Positions 57,257 to 64,000 of a stretch of 64,000 nucleotides of DNA are shown piece after piece. The translations under genes and the position numbers were made by a program. The stretch covers positions 42,584,979 through 42,648,978 of the forward strand of contig NC_133776.1 in NCBI RefSeq assembly GCF_003597395.2, given 5' to 3'. Every line of letters begins with the position of its first letter. The first letter of the stretch is position 1. The notes under the pieces are model-generated. The model was not told where the DNA came from. It did not search any database and worked only from the letters and a program-made list of their open reading frames with translations. This DNA comes from Chelonoidis abingdonii (taxonomy: Eukaryota > Chordata > Testudines > Testudinidae).

Positions 57257-58560
57257 TGGACATCTGGGTAGGTGATAGGAGAGCGAAAATCTGTGAAGTC
57301 CGGGTATTCAAGGGATGAGAAAGTGTCCATTTAATGCCTCTTGGTATGTCTTGTTGTATGCCACATTATCTAGTCGACTGCAATGTTGAAGAGTATTGCA
57401 GACATGACACACCCTGGTGAACTCCTGTTTTGACTTCAAAATTGAGCTCACTGTGATCAACACTGCATGTAAAGTTAAAATAGAAGCTTTTGATGTTGAT
57501 TATATGGAAAGGAATCCCATCTGCCCACAGACTGCGCCATAGGCTGGTCCTGTGAATGCTATCATAAGCCTTCTCAAAGTCTATGAAATTTATGTAGAGT
57601 TGCCATTGCAATTCTAAGCACTATTATATTATATTTCATAGAGTGAAGATTTGGTCTGTGCATCCATGCCCTTTCCAAAAATCAGCTTGCTCTTTCCTGA
57701 GAATGCTATCAACTGACTCTGATATACACTGGACTATGATCTCACACAATACTTTGCTTGGCACAGATAAAAGTGTGATACCACGCCAGTTATTACAATC
57801 ACAGAGTTCCTTTCTTTGGTATCTTCATTATAATCTCATTGGTCCACTCATCTGGTACTTTTTCCCTTTCCCAGACTGATTAAATAGATGGGCCAGGATA
57901 GATGCTGCTAATTTAGGATTTACCTTGAACAATTCTGCATTCAGGTTATCCTTGCAAGGAGCTTTCCCATTTTTTAAGAATTTGATGGCTTGAATGATCT
58001 CTTCTTTAGTTGGGGTGTCTGTGTTGATATCAAGATCTTTTTCTGTCTCCTGTTTGCTTCCTCTTTAGGTGGCTCCCTGTTCAGCAATTCTTTGAAATGC
58101 TCTGTCCAGCACATTTCTTGTTCTTTTTCGTTTTTTAGTAGGTGTCCTTGTTAGTTCCTGATAAGAATGTTTGTTGATGTCTGCCATTTACCACTGATAA
58201 ACTGTATCATTTTGTAGATGTTTCCTTGTTCACCACAAACAGTTGCATCCTCTGCTTGTGTTGCTAGATTGTCAATATGTCATATGTCCACTCTCACAAG
58301 GCGTTTGACCTCCCGGTGTGCCTTGCTATACCGCTCATGGTATTCATCCTTTAGCTTATGGGATTTCATGTCTAAAACTTTTTCCTTCTGGGCTCATGTG
58401 GTTTCTATGGCATTCCATGCCACCAGAGCCATCCATGCTGCTAATTTTAGTGCACTAGCTCATGCAAGTCTGTTTTCCTGGGCTGGAGGTTTCACTCCCA
58501 GCAGCAATGTGCACATATTGCAAGTGACCCTCGTACATAACAGAAATCCTGATGATTTTC
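57257..58560 (-). mobile_element. RTE-like LINE, 5' half (part 1 of split copy)
   Basis: The minus strand carries the endonuclease-RT linker and RT up to the catalytic region. It ends at a DVQ codon triplet (57257-57265), exactly where part 2 resumes with VQEKAARL at about 50232. The endonuclease proper is not visible. Confidence 0.82.
57270..58480 (-). pseudogene. RTE-like ORF2 linker and RT relic
   Basis: Minus strand, in order: HREVKRLVRVDI, GEQGNIYKMIQFISGKWQ, KEQEMCWTEHFKELLNREPP, LISTQTPQL, QADFWKGHGCTDQIF-like text, QWQLYINFIDFEKAYDSIHR (RT motif with the first catalytic D), LWADGIPFHIINIKSFYF, FEVKTGVHQGVSC, then DTFSSLEYPDFTDF. The last should be LDFADD in an active enzyme; the second D is lost (TDF). 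Family order and wording match RTE-type LINEs. Several frameshifts and stops are present. Confidence 0.82.
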
Positions 58561-58904
58561 CCTGTTGCTGAAACAAAGTAGTCAGGGCCTGGCTGAAACA
58601 GGTCTTTAGAATGAGCACTGAAGAGGCTATATCAATGTTGCTTTACTTTAATATGATTGACATCCAGTGAACGTCTTCTGTGTACTTTATAGGGCCCTAT
58701 TCATGAATGAATAATGCTGACAATTGGGTCACCTTTCTGCTGATTTTCTTTACATGCAACATGACCCGGTATTCTACACATAACTAAACAGTCAGTGAGA
58801 TATAGGCATACATCAGAGTGTGTGCAGGGTCTTGGCTGGTGCAGAGCCACCCAAAATAAGATTAAGCTAGGAGACACCTTTTTCAACACAGAAATGCCAT
58901 TTTA
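58561..58904. other. No gene recognised
   Basis: Non-coding. It may contain the 5' remainder of the RTE-like element, too diverged to see. Confidence 0.4.
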
Positions 58905-59640
58905 TAATAGATCGTGTCTATAAGAGGAACTGGTTGAGAATGTGAAAGTGGAAGGCAACTTGGATGAAAGTGATCATGAAATGGTAGAAGGGAGAACAGC
59001 ACAATAAAGACAATGAATTTCAAGAAGGCAGACTTTAGCAAACTCTGGGAGTTGGTAGGTAAAATCCCATGGGAAACAAGTCTAAGGGGAAAAACAGCTG
59101 AAGACATTTGGCAGTTTTTCAAAGAGACATTATTAAGAGCACAAGAGCAAACTATCCCACTGCACAGGAAAGATAGAAAATATGGCAAGAGACCACCCTG
59201 GCTTAACCAGGAGATCTTCAATGGTCTAAAAAACTAGCTAAGGACATAAAAGGAAATAAGAAAACATTCTACACATACATTAGAAGCAAGAGGAAGACCA
59301 AGGACAGAGTAAGCCCATTACTCAATATGGGGGGGAAAGACAATAACAGAAAATGTGGAAATGGCAGAGGTGCTTAATGACTTCTTTGTTTCTATTTTCA
59401 CCAAGAAGTTTGGTGGCCATTAGACATCTAACATAGTGAATGCCAGTGAAAATAAGGAAGGATCAGAGTCTAAAATAGGGAAAGAACAAGTCAAAAATTA
59501 CTTAGACGAGTTAGATGTCTTCAGGCCCTGGTGATTTGATGAAATGCATCCTAGAATACTCAAGTAGCTGACTGAGGAAATATCTGAGCCATTAGCAATT
59601 ATCTTTGAAAAGTCAGGGAAGACGGAGCCTGATCCTGTCT
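58905..59640 (+). mobile_element. CR1 LINE internal fragment lacking its 3' end
   Basis: A 75-codon frame (59013-59237) reads [20 protein letters not shown] and RRPAWL-like [16 protein letters not shown], the CR1 linker region. Downstream GGAAATGGCAGAGGTGCTTA, ATGACTTCTTTGTTTC and GCATCCTAGAATACTCAAGT follow CR1 up to the RT start. It stops at about 59640 without RT core or 3' UTR, which is unusual for a CR1. Confidence 0.85.
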
Positions 59641-60349
59641 GATCATGTTATGTGCAGAATTATATTTTAAATTACCATTTCAATGGAATACATGAATTAA
59701 ACCTCAAACAATATTATTTCTTAACAATGTTGAGCAGTCAGATTAGGAGAGACAGGACACCAGGATTTGGAGGATATTAAAGCAACACTTACATGCAGGT
59801 AAACTCAGAAGGAAACTGAGAATCAAGAACTCCCAATTGCAATAAAGATTCAGCAAACAGTGAGTTACTCTAAAAAATTACTTTTGGAACTGCAGAACTA
59901 TATTTTGATTGATTTATTCTTCCCTTACGCATGTATCATAGACACTCAAAATATATATCTTAAATACATCTGTGTTGCAACATATGCTTTGGACAAGGAA
60001 ATACCTGTTTCAGGTGGGATCATGATTTAGACTCTGCTGGATATTCGGATACCTGGCATTTTAAAACAGGTTTTAAACCTGATCCCTAAATAATAAAATA
60101 AATAAAGAAGAAGCAAGCTTACCAAGACCCCTGTTTAAGATGTGTCCCCACTTCTCATACATTTGACCAAGCGCTTTATAGGTGACATTCCATCTTGACT
60201 TTCTGTTTTCTATGTTTATTTCCAAATTTACTAGAGCTCTTTGGCCTCCTCATTCTCTAAGCAATGTAAAATCAATAGCAGTTCTTTTATAAATTTTCTT
60301 TTATTAAGTTTTTAATTTAAATTAATCTTTACTTTCTGCTACGTTAATA
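59641..60349. other. No gene recognised
   Basis: AT-rich non-coding DNA with no motif. Confidence 0.5.
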
Positions 60350-60692
60350 GATCTAGGACTCTAGGACTGGAAGAGACCCATGAGAGGTCATCGAGTCCAG
60401 TCCCCTGCCTCATGGAGGACCAAATACTGTCTAGACCATCCCTGACAGAACATTTTATCTAACCTACTCTTAAATATCTCCAGAGATGAGATTCCACAAC
60501 TCCTGAGGCAATTTATTCCAGTGTCCAGCCACCCTGACAGTTAGGAACTTTCTTCCTAATGTCCAACCTAAATCTCCCTTGCTGCAGTTTTAAGCCATTG
60601 CTTTGTTGTTCTATATTAGCATGGGCTAAGGTGAACAAGTCTCCTTCTCCTGATGACACCCTTTTAGAACCTGAAAACTGCTATACATGTCC
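60350..60692 (-). mobile_element. CR1 LINE 3' end abutting a Gypsy LTR
   Basis: Contains GGACTGGAAGAGACCCATGA, GGTCATCGAGTCCAGTCCCC, GACCATCCCTGACAGAACAT and GCCACCCTGACAGTTAGGAA, the reverse complement of a CR1 3' end. It stops at ATACATGTCC, exactly where the LTR's TG begins, so the LTR element may have landed in this CR1. Confidence 0.9.
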
Positions 60693-61718
60693 TGTTGGTA
60701 AAAGCCTCTGTCCCATCGGACTTGCGTTTCCAATATCTGGGTGCTTTACCTTGACCCCCCCATAGCTCACTACCAGCTTGGATATTTTCTCGCTGCCACC
60801 AGATAGAATAGGCTCCCTTCATCAGCCTGGATCCCCAAATACCTTGGGGGACTCCCGTCTGTGGCACTCCCAACTTCTCTTGGAGGACTCCCAGACCACA
60901 CCCCTAGGTCTTCCCTCAATCTCCCTTCCCCAGGCTTCTCCCCTTCCCTGGGTTAGCCGGTCGAGACTAGGACTTCACTCCTTGGAAGATACAAAACCAG
61001 GAGGCTATTTTACTTCCCCCGAGGTCTAGCATATCACAGCTAATCTATCAGCATAACACAACAAGGAAGATATCCCCTTTCCCCTGGTCTTCGTAGCAGA
61101 ACTATGAGAAAAAACCTCCAACTACAAGAAACAGATGATCTCCTCTCTCTTTCCCCGTCCTGTTCCGCCCTGGGGACGAGAAAAACCACAGCCTGGCTCT
61201 TTCCTTTCCTCCTGCTGTCTTCCCGTGAGGGGACGCACCTGGTACAGAAGTTCTATCCCTTTGCCTCTAGGAAAAGAAACTCCCACCAGTTTCAAAAAAT
61301 TATTATATAAAAGAGAAAGAAAATACAAAAACTAATCTTTGCACTTAAGAAACTCCAATCCAGGCTCTTGCTTTAAGAAAATATGAATAAACCAGTCTGA
61401 TATTAAAAGATAGCCCGATTCAAACCAAGTCCACAAATCAACATAATGTAATCACAACCACAAGCCATCATAGCCGAACTACTTTGCTTCCTTTTTTGTA
61501 CTCACAGGATGTTTTACGAGAAGATTTGAAAGCAAGGGAGTTTAGCAGCAAAGCTTGTTTCTCACCAGCCGAGGACAACAAAGACCTGAGATACAAAGTC
61601 TCCCTGCCCGTGACTTTAAACAACCCGTTCTCTGATGGTCCTCTGTCCAGGTGTTTTGCGTTCCCTTTACAGGCAAAAGAAAATTAACCCCTTAACCTAT
61701 CTATCTACTATATTGACA
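60693..61718 (-). mobile_element. 3' LTR of a Gypsy-type element
   Basis: Plus-strand ends TGTTGGTAAAAGCCTCTGTC and CTATCTACTATATTGACA, so on the minus strand the LTR is TGTCAATATAG...CCAACA. Same family as 12625-13456 (shared CTCTGTCCCA, TACCAGCTTGGAT, CTCGCTGCCACCA and GGTCCTCTG...CAGGTGTTT blocks). Directly upstream on the minus strand lies GATGGGGGCG, a polypurine tract that primes plus-strand DNA. 1026 bp. Confidence 0.85.
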
Positions 61719-63170
61719 CGCCCCCATCAAGAACAGGTAAAATGTCATTGGAGGTGCATTTCTACCTAGAACTTTACATCAATTTCAGAAAACACACTCG
61801 CGTCCTTTACACTATACAGTTAAGGCATGTAACTACAGACTTTTACATCTTAAGGAAAAGTTTTAACAGCTGTATTCGGAAAAACTCTCCGGCGGGGAGT
61901 GCATCCAGCTACTTGTTAGAAGCCAAATGTTTTGAATTTCCAAATCAAAATCTTTGAGAGAGCTAGACCCAACGAAGAATTTCTTGTGTCCGCTTGGCTC
62001 TGTACTTCAAGGCCACTTTAGCGCGCAATGGTCATTTGGTAGACTTGGACGCCCCTCCATAACGGTATGGGCAGCTTTTCAGGCGACACAATGCCTAGCG
62101 ATTCTCTTTTCACTGACGTACCAGGGCTCTTCCACTCTCACTAGTTTGGTTGCTGAAGAAACACGACAGGATGAAGTGTGATCTCCGGTCTCCTGCAATA
62201 AAACACTGCTCTATACCACGCTAGATGGCATCGGTGGTTACTAGGAACGGTTTGTCAAAGTCTGGGCCTTATAGCACAGGGTCAGAGGTGTAGCATGCCT
62301 AGTTAGGGGTAAAGGCTTCCTGACATCTCAGTCCATAACTGTAGTTGGCTGGGGGCTTACTTTGGTCGTCGGTTCAGTGGTGCACGCGATTTTGGCTGCT
62401 AGTTGGTACAAATCACCTGTAAATACCGCCAGCTAGAAGGATTGGACCTGTTCTTGACATGGACGTAAGCCACTTTGGATAGCACCACCTTGGCGTCAGG
62501 GGGTTTATGGTTCGCGAGCCCCACTGGTGTGCAGGTAAGTCACTACTGTTGGCCATTTGACACTTTTGGCCTTAACATGTTAGTCCTGGCCTGTCTGATA
62601 CGGTCAAAAAACCTTTTCCAGGTGTTCGGGCCAGAGCGAAAAAATGGCCACATCCATCGAGGAGGCGAGCTGCATATTTCCAGTCCATGCTCTAGTAACC
62701 ATCCTACCAGCCTCCTGGAGGTGGCGGTGCATTTCGCAGCCCGGAAAGAAAGTTACAGAAATCATACACCCCCTGCATTGGGTGACGAAGCTGACCTTTT
62801 TCCTCGGCAGGCTTTCATTAGTAGTACTTGCCAGTACCCCTTTGTTAAATCTATTGTAGAGAGAATCTTGGGGGCCCAAATACGTCTGTCCCAACTTTTC
62901 CAATAGCTCATCGTGCGGGCATTGGTAGTTGTTCGGACGGTTACCGCATTAGCTTAGGTAGTCCCACGCAAACGCTATTTCCCTATTGGTGGGTCCAAAC
63001 CCTGGAGATGAGGGTATACCCATCGTAAGCCACGTCTGGATCTCCTGCTGTTATGCGTGTGCGTGAGGGGACCTCCAGTAGGGTGGTGTTTACATTGGGT
63101 GGCATCAACTGTGTCAATATGGTATGGTATGCCCGTATCAGTTCAGTCCTGGAGTGGCTGGAACAATGCA
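61719..63170 (-). pseudogene. Gypsy-type pol relic: RT and RNase H, no integrase seen
   Basis: Minus strand, in order: AFAWDYLS-like (pattern FCVDYRKLN), NNYQCPHDELLEKLGQT (62880-62960), YNRFNKGVLAS (pattern LDLTKGYWQ), FLSGLRNAP (pattern PFGLRNAP), SSMDVAIFSLWPEHLEKVFD at about 62640 (pattern YLDDVAIFS..W.EHL; catalytic DD lost), then RNase H-like EKRIARHCVA, DHCALKWP and SLKDFDLEIQ (about 62160-61950). The order is that of a Metaviridae (Gypsy) polyprotein. Downstream, only about 230 bp separate the RNase H end from the polypurine tract and LTR, so the usual integrase region is missing. Frame breaks are frequent; inactive. Confidence 0.78.
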
Positions 63171-63479
63171 CGCAGGTGCGATATAAAAATCCAAAAACCA
63201 GAGCTACCTTTTCTTTCCTGCTAGCGATAGCACTGGAGAAAAGGGGTTGGTTTGAAAGTGCAGAGAGAAAAATCTTTTTTTTTCTGCTTTGCTCTTAGCA
63301 GCTTGCCCTTTGCTAAGCAGAGAATTTAAAGGAACCCATTACAGATCTTTGGTAAACTGCTTTAAGTACCCAGCCAGCAATTGCCAAGGTATACAGTAGT
63401 TTTGTTTGGTTGCAATTGCCTTATCAAACAGAGCAGAGCAACGTTCAAAGCAGTTGCTATGCAAATCCAGATGTCGGAA
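63171..63479. other. No gene recognised
   Basis: Probably continues the degenerate Gypsy element, but no motif is readable. A T-run lies at 63276-63284. Confidence 0.4.
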
Positions 63480-63760
63480 GCGGGAGACATTCCAGAGATG
63501 GAAAAGGGCAAATATGTGCCCATCTATAAAAATGTGAAATAAGGACAATCTGGGAATTTATTAACCAGTCATTTAACTTCTGATACCAGGAAGCTAATGG
63601 AGCAATAATTAAGCATCAATTTGCACTCTCTCGCTAAAGTGAAAATAACAGTCATATGAAATTGTCAAGACACATGGTGTCAAAACAACATAGCTTTCTT
63701 GTCCAGAGTAAGAAGCCTTGTGAATGGGGGAAGCGGTGATGCTAGTATATTCTTCCTTTA
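63480..63760 (+). mobile_element. CR1 LINE RT fragment
   Basis: Contains AGAGATGGAAAAGGGCAAAT, GTGCCCATCTATAAAAATGT and GAAGCCTTGTGAATGGGGGA, the plus-strand CR1 RT region. It ends abruptly at about 63760, mid-RT. Confidence 0.82.
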
Positions 63761-63764
63761 GGTT

Positions 63765-64000
63765 CATGTCAAGGACTGGAAGAGACCCAGAGAGTCATCG
63801 AGTCCAGTCCGCCTGCACTCATGCGGACCCCACTACTGTCCTAGACCATCCCTACAATACATATTTATTCTAACCTACTCTTAATATCTCCGAGAGAGAG
63901 TTCCACAACTCCTAGGGCAGTTATTCCAGTGTATAGCCACCCTGACAGTCTCTACGGAACTCTCTTTCCTCATGTCCAACCTAAATCCCTTTGCTGCAGT
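63765..64000 (-). mobile_element. CR1 LINE 3' end, continues past window
   Basis: Contains AAGGACTGGAAGAGACCCAG, GAGTCATCGAGTCCAGTCC and AGCCACCCTGACAG, the reverse complement of the same CR1 3' end as at 60350-60692, with many extra small indels (for example GTCTCTACGGAACTCTCTTT against GTTAGGAACTTTC in the cleaner copy). Confidence 0.85.

Noticed and set aside
1..64000. CRISPR array, bacterial operon or viral genome
   Set aside because: No regularly spaced direct repeats, no dense coding strand and no ribosome-binding-site pattern; content is that of a vertebrate nuclear genome.

Overview
This is a 64 kb piece of a vertebrate nuclear genome, most likely from a turtle (a crocodilian is the alternative). 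The evidence is many CR1 LINE copies in both orientations, MIR-type SINEs, a tRNA-derived SINE whose tail resembles the CR1 3' end, palindromic hAT MITEs and Gypsy-like LTRs whose sequences I recognise from turtle assemblies. There is one assembly gap (12789-13335). I find no host protein-coding exon, rRNA, functional tRNA or CRISPR array. Every protein-like stretch I could identify is a decayed transposable-element (TE) relic, so the window reads as intergenic or deep-intronic DNA.

Layout. 1-9 kb: the edge of a Penelope-like reverse transcriptase, a palindromic hAT MITE with a perfect target-site duplication (TSD), a diverged duplicate of that MITE's right flank, and a MIR. 9.0-9.8 kb: a broken coding relic of a multi-copy protein family whose function I do not know. 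10.3-14.8 kb: a MITE split inside its right terminal repeat by a 1.2 kb solo LTR with a 5-bp TSD, a second LTR holding the gap, and another hAT MITE. 19-29 kb: five CR1 fragments, a GC-rich 0.9 kb MITE and a pol III SINE. 30-42 kb: solo LTRs, a foldback hAT transposase relic, several small MITEs and MIRs.

45.4-64 kb is a dense nest. A CR1 on the minus strand keeps relics of ORF1 (SGNH hydrolase) and ORF2 (endonuclease plus RT). An RTE-like LINE (minus) is split into 49.5-50.2 kb and 57.3-58.6 kb by a minus-strand CR1, which is itself split by a plus-strand CR1. Further right lie a 3'-less CR1 piece, a Gypsy-type LTR element (RT, RNase H, polypurine tract and 3' LTR, with no integrase seen), and two CR1 pieces meeting in opposite orientation at the window end. 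Part of this nest (about 51-55.7 kb and 63.5-64 kb) is so rich in small indels and CT-rich interruptions that sequence quality should be suspected.

The elements do not form a pathway. Their order of nesting gives a relative history of insertions. Family names come from recognition by eye, not from a database search; TSDs, inverted repeats and motifs were read directly from the bases.
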